Shown here piece after piece: positions 48,983-64,000 of a stretch of DNA of 64,000 bases. The translations under genes and the position numbers were made by a program. Where the stretch lies: contig CM031626.1 of assembly GCA_018398815.1 (NCBI GenBank), forward strand, positions 36,427,480-36,491,479, read 5' to 3'. Origin of the DNA: Conus ventricosus (taxonomy: Eukaryota; Mollusca; Gastropoda; Neogastropoda; Conidae). The notes beneath the pieces are model-generated. The model ran no database searches. It was not told the origin of the DNA and worked only from the letters and a program-made list of their open reading frames with translations. The first letter of the stretch is position 1, and every line of letters begins with the position of its first letter.

Positions 48983-49097
48983 ATAAAATAGAAGAGAAGA
49001 GAATAGTAGCAGCAAATGTTAGTAATGGCAAGTATTAAAAATGGCTAACTAAGCCGATACTTTCATAGGTAAAATAAAGTGTTAATGTCACTGTCGT

Positions 49098-49187
<90 letters not shown>
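48908..49187. repeat. Two (CT)n microsatellites
   Basis: Clean CT tracts at 48,908-48,980 and 49,103-49,187 separated by 120 unique bases. Confidence 0.98.
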
Positions 49188-51472
<2,285 letters not shown>

Positions 51473-51519
<47 letters not shown>

Positions 51520-51604
51520 ACACAAAAGTTACAACAATCTGTCTGTCTGTCTCTGTCTCTCTCTATCTCTCTCTCTCTCTATCTCTCTCTCGCTCTCTCT
51601 CTCC
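51473..51604. repeat. (AT)n then (CT)n/(CTGT)n
   Basis: (AT)n at 51,473-51,516 closes the composite repeat. A CTGT/CTCT tract follows at 51,538-51,604. Confidence 0.95.
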
Positions 51605-51739
51605 CTGCCTTATTTCATATGTCAATACCTTAATAGCCAAACTATTAATATGCATAGAACTACACCCTGTTTAGGGTATTCATCATTCTGCTAAATTTAC
51701 CACTGCCCGTCTGAAAAGTTCTTCACAGCAAAACGAACT

Positions 51740-52106
51740 CATTGCTGTAAGGAAATCACGGAAATGTGGGAAAGCTGTAGGTATTGGCAACATCCATAAA
51801 ATCCTGGGCACGTTTTGTAATTCTTACAATCAACTTCATCCTCATGTCCCGGACAGTCGAACATGTCATTGCACCTGACGTAGACAGGGAGACAAACGCC
51901 ATCATCGTGACACTGGAAATGGGTCTCTGGGCACTGCGTGTTGTTTCCTGGTAGAGGGGTCATGGTGAATCCCCCGGGTATATCGAAATTGACCACAGCC
52001 GGGGGTCTTGTTTCATAAATTATATCATTTCCAGCTTTACAGTCTGTCTCATCATAGTTTGTCACACAGTCCATCAACCCATTACGTTTTTCTCCACGTC
52101 TACACA
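51740..52106 (-). pseudogene. GRL101-like receptor paralogue: truncated, frameshifted LDLa exon
   Basis: Counterpart of the first part of the 15,346-17,382 exon, on the minus strand. The acceptor TTCTGTTCAG ends at 52,107, and the first bases TGTGTAGACGTGGAG align with TGTGTACATTTTGAG. The following A run has five As instead of six, so the phase-0 frame inherited from exon 3 hits a stop within 11 codons. In the shifted frame the protein resumes: RPPAVVNFD, then an intact six-cysteine LDLa repeat (CPETHFQCHDDGVC...CPGHEDEVDC), then KTCPGFYGC. Homology ends abruptly there, a few codons into the next repeat, with a stop at 51,739. The LRR and 7TM parts are absent. In the first repeat the expected fourth cysteine is arginine (TGT to CGT). 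Probably a pseudogene; a consensus error could explain only the A-run change. Confidence 0.82.
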
Positions 52107-52412
52107 CTGAACAGAAGACAACAAGAATTTTGACAATCCTATGTCTTTGAATAAATGAATATTCGTAAATGAAATAACAAATTCAGACAAAACAGAATGT
52201 CTCTGATTCTGAAAACCTATCATCATTACATGAAATAGAGCTTGACAGACAGTAGCAAAACCATCAAAATGAGAACTTATAATTGTTAGAAAACAGTTTG
52301 AATTCAAAGAACACATTCAGTATGAGGATTTACACTTCTCTGTCTGTCTGTCTGTTTCTCTCTGTCTTTGTCTCTGCCTATCTATCTCCATCTCTTTGTC
52401 TGTCTCTCTCTC

Positions 52413-52449
<37 letters not shown>

Positions 52450-52591
52450 CGACAGACAGGCAGGCAGGCAGGCAGATAATTAGATAAATACATAGAAATA
52501 TAGATAGAGAGATAGGTACAAGAGAGAGAGATAGGTGGATGTGTGTATGCGTGTGCGCGCGCGCGCGTGTGTGTGTGTGTGTGTGTGTGTG

Positions 52592-52622
<31 letters not shown>

Positions 52623-52729
52623 GTATGCGCACGCTAGCATCTTCTCTCTGAACTTAGAGACTGTGGGATGTGTAGAAAGACAGTTTTATAACAGGAAAGA
52701 GGTTCTCACACAAACATCAAAGCCCCAAC
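52107..52729 (-). other. Intron between LDLa exons, with CTGT/AT/AG/GT microsatellites
   Basis: Intron of the minus-strand paralogue, 623 bp against 6.9 kb in the plus-strand gene. It contains a compound microsatellite at about 52,337-52,620 (CTGT, CT, AT, AG, GCAG, GT and again CTGT units). No tandem minisatellite is present. Confidence 0.75.
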
Positions 52730-53267
52730 CTGTCCCTGTCCACAATCCATCATGCCCTCCTTGCATGCAGAATACTCGCAGAAGTCTTCGTCACGTCTGT
52801 CTACACAATCCTGTCGAAAATCACACACCAGACTGTAAGGCACGAACTCCCCAGATATGTCACAATAAAAGTAGGGCTGTGTCAGTCCCTGGGACATACT
52901 GCAAGTCGCCCTGTACCATGTCTCCGTGTTCTCCAGTCCCCTGCACTGACTCTTCACATCACAGGCCAGCAATTGGTGAGTCAGGTGCTGCATGGGGCAG
53001 ATTTCCAGATGAACACTTGGCGTTTTCCTGTCGCTTTGGGCAGGAAGCGTGACAGGTGTGTTGGTGTGGAGGTGATCTGAAAGGGGAGGGAATTCACATA
53101 CATAACCTACAAATCCGCCCAGTTCGTCACACTGAGTTACAGAGAAAGTGTGCTTCGTGGTTTCCCAGTCAATACAGTCTCCCTGGTATCTTTTACTCCA
53201 AACTTCTGTTTTTTTAGTCAGAAAGAAAACCACAGCACTACTCTCCCACAAGAAAGTGTTTGTGTAC
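52730..53267 (-). CDS. GRL101-like receptor paralogue, exon 3: Cys-rich N-terminal region and LDLa repeat
   Basis: Minus-strand counterpart of the exon at 7,927-8,452. Splice signals match: acceptor TTCTTGCAG ending at 53,268, and donor CAG|GTTGGG after 52,730; phase 2 in, phase 0 out. It reads YTNTFLWESSAVVFFL, a Cys-containing region ending GFVGYVCEF, then about 50 residues almost identical to the plus-strand copy (from LEICPMQHLTHQ to TQPYFYCD). The atypical LDLa repeat follows (FVPYSLVCDFRQDCVDRRDEDFC), then the start of the next repeat (CKEGMMDCGQGQ). The frame is intact throughout, unlike exon 4. The N-terminal third is much more diverged from the paralogue than the middle. Confidence 0.85.
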
Positions 53268-53295
53268 CTGCAAGAATGACAGTGGAGCAAAGATC

Positions 53296-53300
<5 letters not shown>

Positions 53301-53368
<68 letters not shown>
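53301..53368. repeat. (CA)n microsatellite, left flank of LINE
   Basis: Clean CA tract 33 bases beyond the acceptor of exon 3 (a GT tract on the gene's sense strand) and directly adjoining the 5' end of the LINE at 53,369. Confidence 0.98.
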
Positions 53369-56543
<3,175 letters not shown>

Positions 56544-56651
56544 GCAGTGAATTGTGTGCGCACAAGCATTACCAGGAATTGAGGGGTGGCATAAACAATA
56601 ACCAACCAAAGATACAAAGACTGGAAACGAATGAAAGAAGAAAACTATCGT

Positions 56652-56657
<6 letters not shown>

Positions 56658-56707
<50 letters not shown>

Positions 56708-56718
56708 TCTCTCTCTCT

Positions 56719-56754
<36 letters not shown>
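56658..56754. repeat. (CT)n microsatellite
   Basis: CT tract with CCC and TTT interruptions that abuts the degraded LINE starting at 56,752. Confidence 0.97.
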
Positions 56755-56755
<1 letters not shown>

Positions 56756-57760
56756 GCATTCGACACAGTCAAGAGACATGTACTTTGGAATATTCATTAA
56801 AGATAGTAATTGGTGGTAGCACTTCAAGCAATGCACAACTCCGTCAATTTTTTCGTAAGAGACACTGACTTATACTGACTATTTGTAATGACTTCAAGGA
56901 CTTAAGTAGGGCTGTTTGACTTCTCCAACATTTTTTTTTCTTTTATCAAGAAAGAATTAGCTGCTTATATAATCAATGATGGTAAGCATGGCTTCCAGCT
57001 TAGACCAGACACTACTGAGTTATTTTTTCAGCTGATGTTGCTTTGTTTTCGTCCAGCCCGAGTGGCCTTCAAACACAGCTAAACAATGTATTTGTAATAT
57101 CTGCAGAACTTGGACTGAAAGGCTACCTGAGTCAAACAAAACCAGGAGTGTTCAGAAATGGAGGCCAATGTCAAAAGATGAAAAATGGAATAACGGAACT
57201 GAAGATGTTGAAGTAGTGAACGTTTACATGTACCTTGGCCTCGACTTCGCTGCTGGCCTGAGCCGCAAATTGTCTGTCAAAGACATGGTTACCAAAGCAA
57301 TGTCTTGTTGACATAATTAGAGCAACGTGAAAAATCAATTGTGCTAACCCAAAAATATTTTTCAGTTCTTTGATGTCCAGATTGACACTGTTGTATGTGT
57401 TGGATATTTGGGGTACTGATGAAATAGACAAGACAGAAAATGTATATCTAATTGTGTGTAAACAGTTGTTGAATGTAGCTGTCCATACACCAAATCAAAT
57501 GGTGTTTGGTGAACCTGGTCAACTTCCTCTTTTTGTTCAAGCTTCAGTGCTTCAGTACTACCTGAAACCAGATTTTCCAACATGGCTTACCAAGTGCTGA
57601 AAGAAATGGACGAAAGAGGAAAGGAAACGTGGGCCACTAAAGTCAGAAGAATGTTGTGTGTCAATGGTTTTGGACATGTATGGTACTCACAGGTGTGGAA
57701 ATCAGAGAAGGTTTTCTGAAGGAATTTAAGCAATAATTCACACTGTGCTAAACAAAGCTG
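56752..57760 (+). pseudogene. Dead non-LTR retrotransposon (second clade), RT to C-terminus
   Basis: Plus-strand motifs in order, with frameshifts. KAFDTVKRHVLW at 56,754 is RT motif A. FSADVALFSSSPSGLQTQLN at about 57,030-57,085 is motif C, in which the usual FADD is reduced to F-S-A-D, so one catalytic aspartate is gone. SQTKPGVFRNGG follows near 57,133, VYMYLGLDFAAGLSRKLS near 57,222, ENVYLIVCKQLLNVAVHTPN near 57,437 and VFGEPGQLPLF near 57,505. MAYQVLKEMDERGKETWA and NGFGHVW lie near 57,583-57,690 (post-RT domain). It is distinct from both the L2-like element and the 4.3/20.2 kb family. Transposition-dead. Confidence 0.8.
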
Positions 57761-58109
57761 GGCTTCAAAGCTTTATGGCGACCTACGAAACAAATATCTA
57801 TCAGATTTCAATTTGTTGTCCTACAGAACGCAAACATTATCTACTCTTAATGCCACTAATCCATTGTCAAATCTGGTTAAGGTTATTTCTATGCATTTAA
57901 ACTTTGCAGCAGCATGTTGGATCACGACTATGGATAAATTCATTGTCTGAATTGTTGTCTTTTTTTCCCCTTTTTTTTGCGGGTTGCTGGCCTATTATCT
58001 TTCATTATTTGACAATTCTTAAGAACCTTATTTGATTGTGTGTAGGTGGGCTTGTTGCGTGCATATGACTGTATATGAGGGCTCGCGCTCTCACGTGTTA
58101 CTTTTTCCC

Positions 58110-58186
<77 letters not shown>

Positions 58187-58328
58187 CAGAGATATTGTTT
58201 TCTAATGCATTGTGTGTATAACCACGTCACCGAACAAAGCCCTGGAATGATACTTCCATAAAACTCACTCGATCGTATCGATATAATGTCTGAACAATAA
58301 ACCATCTGAAGTCTGAAGTCTAAAGAAT

Positions 58329-58360
<32 letters not shown>

Positions 58361-58582
58361 CTCTCTCTCCTCTCTCTCTCTCTCTTGTTTCCTATATTCA
58401 CCCACTTTCATCTCCCTCTCACTCGAACTTTTCTCGAGTTTCAAAAAAAGCAACTGTATTTATCTAGCTGAATGAAAATGTGTCATTTCTTAGCATTTAG
58501 AACTTTATACAGCTAGAACAAACGTTGAAGGGCATTTAAAAGAACAACACTGTGTGAAATTATACAAAACATAACGACAAAC
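57761..58582. repeat. Intronic stretch with (GA)n and (CT)n microsatellites
   Basis: (GA)n at about 58,113-58,180 and (CT)n at about 58,330-58,384; the rest is AT-rich without recognised features. It lies in the predicted intron between exons 2 and 3 of the minus-strand paralogue. Confidence 0.9.
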
Positions 58583-58628
58583 CTTAAGTCCCTGACGTTA
58601 AATTGCATAGAAGAGGATCCACATGCTT
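58583..58628 (-). CDS. Predicted 46-nt exon 2 of the receptor paralogue
   Basis: On the minus strand, AATCAAATTTTCAG|AAGCATGTGG and GACTTAAG|GTTTGT bound 46 nucleotides. Entered in phase 1 and left in phase 2, it encodes EACGSSSMQFNVRDLR (ends completed by neighbours). Its phases fit the signal-peptide exon upstream (ends in phase 1) and exon 3 downstream (starts in phase 2). The match is inferred from phase, order and sensible residues; no homologous copy was found in front of the plus-strand gene. Confidence 0.5.
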
Positions 58629-59023
58629 CTGAAAATTTGATTGATGAAATGAAGTCTTCAGAATGCATACATGAATTACGAAAGAGTAATAGACACTCCA
58701 ATGAACCGTACAAAAGTTATTCATTTGGCATCGTGTTTGATTTCTCTGTTATTCTGATGTTGTTGCTATTGCTGTTGTCGTTGTCTTTGTTGTTGCTGTT
58801 GTTGTTTTGGCAATACAGAAAGGTCAGAAATGGTTTCAGATCAAGATTTCATTCATCATGTTAGTTATAGAATAGTATTCTCTGTTGTGGCAGCGGAAAT
58901 ATCGTCTGTACCTGCTGTACCTCCCTGGGAAACAAATGCAAAAGACAGCAATTTGTAAGTTTCAAAACGGAGTGACTGAGGGCGGAAAATTAAGCAAAAT
59001 TTAGAAAAAGAGGGGTTAGTTAC

Positions 59024-59093
59024 CACCAAGGACACAGACAAACAGATAAGAGCACAGAACGAGACGCAATGGATTTTGCCCTCTTGGGTCCAT
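59024..59093 (-). CDS. Predicted exon 1 of the receptor paralogue: signal peptide
   Basis: On the minus strand an ATG in good context (ATCAAAATGG) starts MDPRGQNPLRLVLCSYLFVC followed by VLG, then a donor GGTG|GTAACT, giving 70 nt (phase 1). A positively charged start, a hydrophobic core of about 12 residues and small residues at the end make a convincing secretory signal. An out-of-frame upstream ATG lies about 21 bases before. Linking it to exons 2 and 3 requires skipping the two intronic LINEs, which is plausible. It could instead belong to another gene. Confidence 0.5.
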
Positions 59094-60275
59094 TTTGATC
59101 TCGTGGCGAACATGAGAAGATAGGCCTAAGTGGTTTCTCTGTTGCGACACACATTAATTTTTATCTTGGATCTATGTTAGATCTGGGAGAGTTTTCATAG
59201 CGCTGTGTGTGTGTTGTGCTGAGTAGCGTGCCGCGGGGTTAGGCCTAGGCCTAGTGTACTGTTGAAATTTTGTGCAGTCCGCGCCATGTTCATCCCGCGG
59301 CGGCGCTCCGTGTGTGGTGAACTGGAGAGGCCCCAGGATTTGTCAGATGCAATGATGAGCTCGGACGTGTGACATCCTGTTGGGTGTGCCGTATGGTAGT
59401 AACTGTTTTGTAATCTTTGCCACACTTTTGTGTGGGGTTTGCACAGTCATCAGGGGAAGTGGTGCCTTCCATGTAAGTATTTTTTTTGTAGTATAGAAGT
59501 TGTTGTTTTTTGTGATAGTGATAGTTGTTCGTGCATTCTGTGCAGTTTGTGTTTTGTGGTAAGGGGAGGGAGGGGGAAAACTTGGGTGGAAAAGGGGGAA
59601 TGGAAGCGAGGGGGGAAGGTGTTGGTGGGGTTTGATTTATTTTTTATGCTCGTTTTTCATTTGCCTTTAATTTCGATCATCCTTTCATTCATTATTTTAC
59701 AGTCATGTTTCATCTATTTTGTTATTTAGATCTGTATAACTGATTTGGTACTGGAATGTGCTGTGTTCTGGATAATGGTTTTGTGAGTTTTTAATGTGAA
59801 GGTTTATGTTTGGCCGTGGTATTACCAGGACCCTGATTTCATTTTGTGTGAGTTTGGAAGTGAATTGTGTGAGAAAGGATATAAGAAGAACAATGTTGAA
59901 TAAGAGCTGAAAGGTTTATTTGTTTATATTAGGAGTGAAGTTTTTAACCCTGGGCGTTTCACTTCAGGCCTGACGTTTACTGTGCGTGAATTTACTGTCT
60001 GGGATGGCAAATGGCGGCCAGCATCTCGCCGCCAGACTGCGGACCCGAGCCAGGCAAACGGGAACGCGTCACCAGAGTAGCTGTTGCTGATCAGCACTTC
60101 TACATCCAGGTTGCTGTTGGGTCGTCCGGTGGCATTCCGCAGAGGGGAGAGGTGGAATCTTCCTCGCCCTGCCTGCACCTTCATCACTCAGATTGGAGTG
60201 ATTCTTCCTTCTGCTTCTTCATCATTCCCCCTAGCCTTGCCCTTCCTACGGCACCGTTCTACTGCCTGTGGTTAA
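59094..60275. other. Upstream region of the paralogue; no gene recognised
   Basis: If exon 1 is right, the minus-strand promoter and 5' UTR lie in 59,094-59,500, where GC content rises (CCGCGGCGGCGCTCCG near 59,297). A GC-richer plus-strand frame of 101 codons at 60,011-60,316 runs into the telomeric cassette and has no recognised domain. Confidence 0.4.
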
Positions 60276-60518
60276 GGGTGGCAAGGGTAGGGTTCACTAG
60301 TCCGAGGGTTCACTAGTCCGAGGGTTTACTAGTTCGAGGGTAGGGTTCTAACCCTAACCCTAACCCTAACCCTTACCCTAACCCTAACCCTAACCCTAAC
60401 CCTCGGACTAGTGAACCCTCAGACTACCCTAACCCTAACCCTAACTCTAACCCTCTGACTAGTGAACCCTCGGACTAGTGAACCCTTGGACTAGTGGGAC
60501 GTTCCCGGGTGGCAAGGG
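60276..60518. repeat. Interstitial telomeric repeat in a palindromic cassette with 12-bp flanking direct repeats
   Basis: (CCCTAA)n in two blocks (about 60,349-60,403 and 60,425-60,453) lies between inverted copies of a 16-bp word: GGTTCACTAGTCCGAG three times on the left (60,290-60,340), and CTCGGACTAGTGAACC-type copies on the right (60,402-60,497). The cassette 60,288-60,506 is bracketed by identical GGGTGGCAAGGG at 60,276-60,287 and 60,507-60,518, as expected of a target-site duplication. TTAGGG is the usual telomere repeat of molluscs. Confidence 0.85.
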
Positions 60519-61252
60519 GAGATCGTCGCATCGTAAACGATCACCCACCATCATCCATCGCCCTCTCTTGATTCTGCCCTTCATTACCGTTCTACGCTTA
60601 TGGTGCGGGTAGTCAAGGGAGATCATCATCCCATTGTCTGTGCATATCCTTGTGACATCAGCAATTTGTGAATGTGATGTGGGGGGAGGAACCACAGCTA
60701 CGTGATTTTTGTCAGTACAGTGTGTGACCAGAATCGAGAGCTACCTATACTGGCCGGTCTATTATATATAAACCATTAAGCAGCGTCAGTTCCTAAATCA
60801 AGTTTTGTGCTCTGCTGAAGTTGGACATATTGGGTGTTCTATTGGTGTATGGTTAATGTATGCACTGGCATTGCTATTTGGGTGCTGTAATTTGATTTTC
60901 ATCCCCCATGCAATCATTACTGTAACATTTTGTCACCATTGCCCTTCTTTTGTTATCATTGTTATTATTGCAACTGAGCAACAGGTCTCGGTGTCACCTC
61001 CAGCGTTCATTTCATTCTGATTACTCTCATTTCATATCCCTCGTATCATCGCTTATCCATATATGTTTTTAATTATATTTTGTTGTTTGTTATGTGTTAC
61101 CAATTAGTTATTAAAATGTTCTATGCGGTGTTAAACTTTCTCTGTGAGTTCCTGACTCCTTCTGTATGAGAGGGTAGGTCCTATCCTAAACCGGTCGGGC
61201 ACGACATTCTCGTTCTTTGTTTTCACTGTCCCAAATGTTATTTGTTTCCGCC
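60519..61252. other. No gene recognised; partial duplication of cassette flank
   Basis: The segment around 60,577-60,635 (CTGCCCTTC..TACCGTTCTACG...AAGGGAGATCATC) resembles the left flank of the telomeric cassette joined to its right flank, so an older duplication preceded the insertion. The remainder is AT-rich and featureless. Confidence 0.45.
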
Positions 61253-61290
61253 TGAAGAAGACCCAAGAGGTCGAAATGCATTGCCTCTTG
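61253..61290 (+). mobile_element. Solitary Penelope-like terminal motif
   Basis: GCCTGAAGAAGACCCAAGAG followed by GTCGAAATGC repeats the pair of words found in both arms of the 11.4-11.7 kb fold-back element. No reverse transcriptase or GIY-YIG endonuclease frame is found nearby. Confidence 0.5.
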
Positions 61291-62029
61291 TCCTGTACTC
61301 TGTTTGTCTCTTTTTATAAATTAAGCAATTTGTAGTCTGAAACAACAAAGACGTTAAACTGAAGACCGAAAAACAATGAAAGCAGTTTGTCTGCATGTAG
61401 CAACAGCATCAGTCAGAACTGGTTTGGGAGAAAAATGTAACAATCGTTTGAAAGGTCACACTGACGCTTCTGTTCTGTATGATACTAATGCAGGGTCTGC
61501 TTTTGTGATATCGGATTTTAAAACAAACAAAAAAATCCTGTTACTGAGGAAACGGACAGCCATTTTTTAGAACTTGCAGCATACTATTTTATGGCTTTAA
61601 ATGTTCTGATTCAATTGACAATGAGAATCTGTGGTATCCTTGTTTGTGTTGGTTCTCAATCACTTTAGTGTCCTTGTTTGTGTTGGTTCTCAATCAGTTT
61701 TTAAATGTTTAGTCGTGAAAGAAGGCTTACCATTTGAGACTTAGCAGCTGACATATCATTTATGTATGAAAGACACCAAAGCTCAACTTTTGATGGATGC
61801 CATTCCACTACGTTTCATTATGATAATCAAGCAGACAGTTGTTTGCACAAATGTGTCGCGCCCAATGTTTTGTGACAACAACGATTAAAAAAGAAGATTC
61901 ATAGTGTTGTAGATAAAGACGTCTTTGTAAACTGGGTTAGACATGAACCACTAATACTGATTTTTATTTATATTTTCAATTCGTCGTAAGCAATTCGACG
62001 TGAGATCGCTTCAAAATAAGTGAGATTTT
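61291..62029. other. No gene recognised
   Basis: Includes a 35-bp duplication (TCCTTGTTTGTGTTGGTTCTC at 61,638 and 61,671). Short frames only. Confidence 0.45.
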
Positions 62030-62370
62030 TGTGGCGTTGTTGAGGGCAAACCAAAGAATGAAAACTGCACTGTAAGTCCGTGAGGACCAGGGCATTTTCT
62101 ATAATAATGGATATCTATGGTATCCTTTGAGGCCAAACCAAAGAATGAAAACTGCACTGTAAGTCCGTGAGGACCAGGGCATTTTCTATAATAAAGGATA
62201 TCTATGGCATCCTTTGAGGCCAAACCAAAGAATGAAAACGTCATTGTAGGTCCGTGAATACCAGGGCATTTTAAATGATAAAGGGAGCTTTGGTGGCATT
62301 GTTTGAGGCCATCTTGAACGAATAGAAATCACTGCGAGTCCATGGGGCCTTGTCATTCTTTCTGGAAAAG
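62030..62370. repeat. 87-bp tandem repeat, about 4 copies
   Basis: CAAACCAAAGAATGAAAAC occurs at 62,047, 62,134 and 62,221. A fourth, diverged copy (GAGGCCATCTTGAACGAATAG) follows near 62,307. The middle units are nearly identical and the edges diverged, as expected of tandem growth from the centre. Confidence 0.9.
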
Positions 62371-64000
62371 GTGTGTGTGTTGAAAATAGCATGAAGAAAC
62401 ATGGAAAAGTGTTTCATGTTGTGTAAAATTTCACTTATGATATTACAAGGGGTAACTCTCTTTCCTTGTCTGTCTGGTTGTGTGTCCACGCTGCACCAGC
62501 GTCAATCAAACACAAACCAAAGAGCAAGAAAAAAAGTCAATCACCTGTTGGCAAACGAACTCGCAAGCAGTATCGTCATTATTTTCAGCCTGGTTCCACA
62601 CCACCTATGCATCTGAAATAGAAAGTGTCTTAGCTAAACAGATTGTAAACTCCATGCCTGCCATAGGCCTGTCCCATAAAACTATCAGCTCTATGAAGAA
62701 ATATATGAAGATGCAGCTGAAAATGAGTTACGAACAAACATACGTGACAAGTTGGATTTTTCTTTCATTTACGGACATGAATAACTTTATTCGACGAAAG
62801 CGAACACCTTTACTGCACTGGGTGGCATAAAAAGTGAGATGTTATCGAATTCATTTTAAGGAATGTTCGTAACCATTGACCGAAAACCACATCAAGCATC
62901 CCAGATCGCGCAAGAAACACAATGAACACATTACAACTGTGCGCAAGCTAAGATACTGCAGCATGTGGCCTTTTCTAATTTTCAGAGCACATTGGTGCTA
63001 TTCTTAAAATAGTGTCAACATTCCTGGACAAAAACAGACATCACCGACAATTTTCATGGTTTGGGGGATGAAATTACGAGGGTTGTTTGTTTAGAATTAA
63101 GTAATTGTTGTTTTTTTCTAAGCTCCTAACAAGAAAACAAAATGAATTCCATTTTCTTTTGCTCTCTGCACAGTCAGCATGAGATTACTTGTTCATATTC
63201 AAATCTGCTTTTGAGACGATGAAAGTTGATATCAGAAATACCAACTCTATGTCCATGCACTTTTTACATACCTGTAAATTCCAATTTTGATTAATGCTTC
63301 AGGTAATTTTGAATTTTCTATAGTCATCACATCTGTCATGACAAGGTCAATTCTGTCTGTGATGAAATAGATCATCTAAAATTAACAGTGATTAACTAGA
63401 AACAATTGATAATTTTCAAAAAAATCATGAAGACAGTTAGCTTCATTACAGTCCAAATGACAAAAAGTTCAATTGTTACAGAGAGAATGCATCACAATCT
63501 GTACTCGAAGGCAGCCATGTATATCGGACAAAAGCAATCGCAACAGAAGTGGCACACAAAACTGATCCTAAGTGTTTTATTCAGCTTATTCACGCTCCTT
63601 TTTCTGAGGACGATTCCGAGTAGACACAGTCCTTTAAACCATAGCTAAATTCCTCAGGTGAAATGGAAATGTATGTGTATGTTTGCTAACAAGTAGGCGC
63701 AGACATGTACGTGTGTTTGCACGTTTGCATGCGTGCAAGGATTACACACCGGGGAACCGTTTCTTAAAATTCGGTTTCCATTTCCAGCAGATCAAGAATA
63801 TTAACTAGTATATCTTATTCTTATTTGCTGATGATTCTTTTTTGTAATCAGCATAATGTGATTAATCACTTTTGTATTTTCGTCAGTCAATTTTCTGTTC
63901 TTGTATCCAACAAGTACGTCTGTTTCCTTAAGAGACACTCCTTCATGTGTTATCTTGAAGTTAGTGTCTTGACACAAATCCCATGCAGGCTTAACAGAAA
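62371..64000. other. No gene recognised
   Basis: AT-rich sequence with short frames only. A 116-codon frame at 62,480-62,830 and an 80-codon frame at 63,406-63,648 show no domain, splice context or signal I can defend. No array, tRNA or element is visible. Confidence 0.4.

Noticed and set aside
62480..62830. 116-codon frame as a gene
   Set aside because: No recognised domain, no splice signals or signal peptide, and composition like surrounding AT-rich DNA.

Overview
This window looks like nuclear DNA from an animal, most likely a mollusc and probably a gastropod. The only well-preserved host genes encode pieces of a GRL101-type receptor: LDL-receptor class A (LDLa) repeats, then leucine-rich repeats, then a rhodopsin-like seven-helix domain. 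This architecture was first described in the snail Lymnaea. Exons are short and split by introns with consensus splice sites. The rest is dominated by di- and trinucleotide microsatellites, many 20-98 bp minisatellites and non-LTR retrotransposon remains. The species assignment is inference; nothing here is bacterial.

Left part (1-21.9 kb). This is a repeat-rich intergenic and intronic landscape carrying a plus-strand receptor gene. One coding exon at 7,927-8,452 holds a Cys-rich N-terminal region and LDLa repeats. A large terminal exon at 15,346-17,382 holds further LDLa repeats, the LRR ectodomain and the complete 7TM domain. Joining the two in phase 0 rebuilds a canonical six-cysteine LDLa repeat. 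The 6.9 kb intron is largely made of tandem arrays (55-, 41-, 20-, 60- and 66-bp units), a fold-back element with Penelope-like termini, and a GT/GCGT microsatellite that runs up to the last splice acceptor. Before and after the gene lie decayed copies of one non-LTR retrotransposon family, near 3.6-4.8 kb and 20.1-21.6 kb.

Middle part (about 21.9-44.8 kb). This stretch has a different texture: homopolymer runs of every base, no clean microsatellites in most of it, and no credible ORFs. I read it as low-accuracy consensus rather than biology and trust little inside it. Exceptions are a 2A-like motif typical of LINE ORFs near 43.4 kb, a roughly 410-bp tandem duplication near 39 kb and an 80-bp tandem repeat near 40.2 kb.

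Right part (44.8-64 kb). Clean sequence resumes with a direct duplication, a 42-bp array carrying TCACGTGA sites, a 13-copy 52-bp array and a 1.8 kb palindromic plus tandem repeat bounded by (AT)n. A second receptor gene of the same family lies on the minus strand. I predict a signal-peptide exon (59,024-59,093), a 46-nt exon (58,583-58,628), the Cys-rich/LDLa exon (52,730-53,267) and a truncated, frameshifted LDLa exon (51,740-52,106), so this copy is probably a pseudogene or decaying paralogue. Its intron holds a nearly intact L2/CR1-like LINE inserted in a (CA)n tract and a dead LINE of a different clade. At 60.3-60.5 kb an interstitial telomeric repeat sits in a palindromic cassette flanked by a 12-bp direct repeat. 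The last 3.5 kb contains one 87-bp array and no gene I can recognise.
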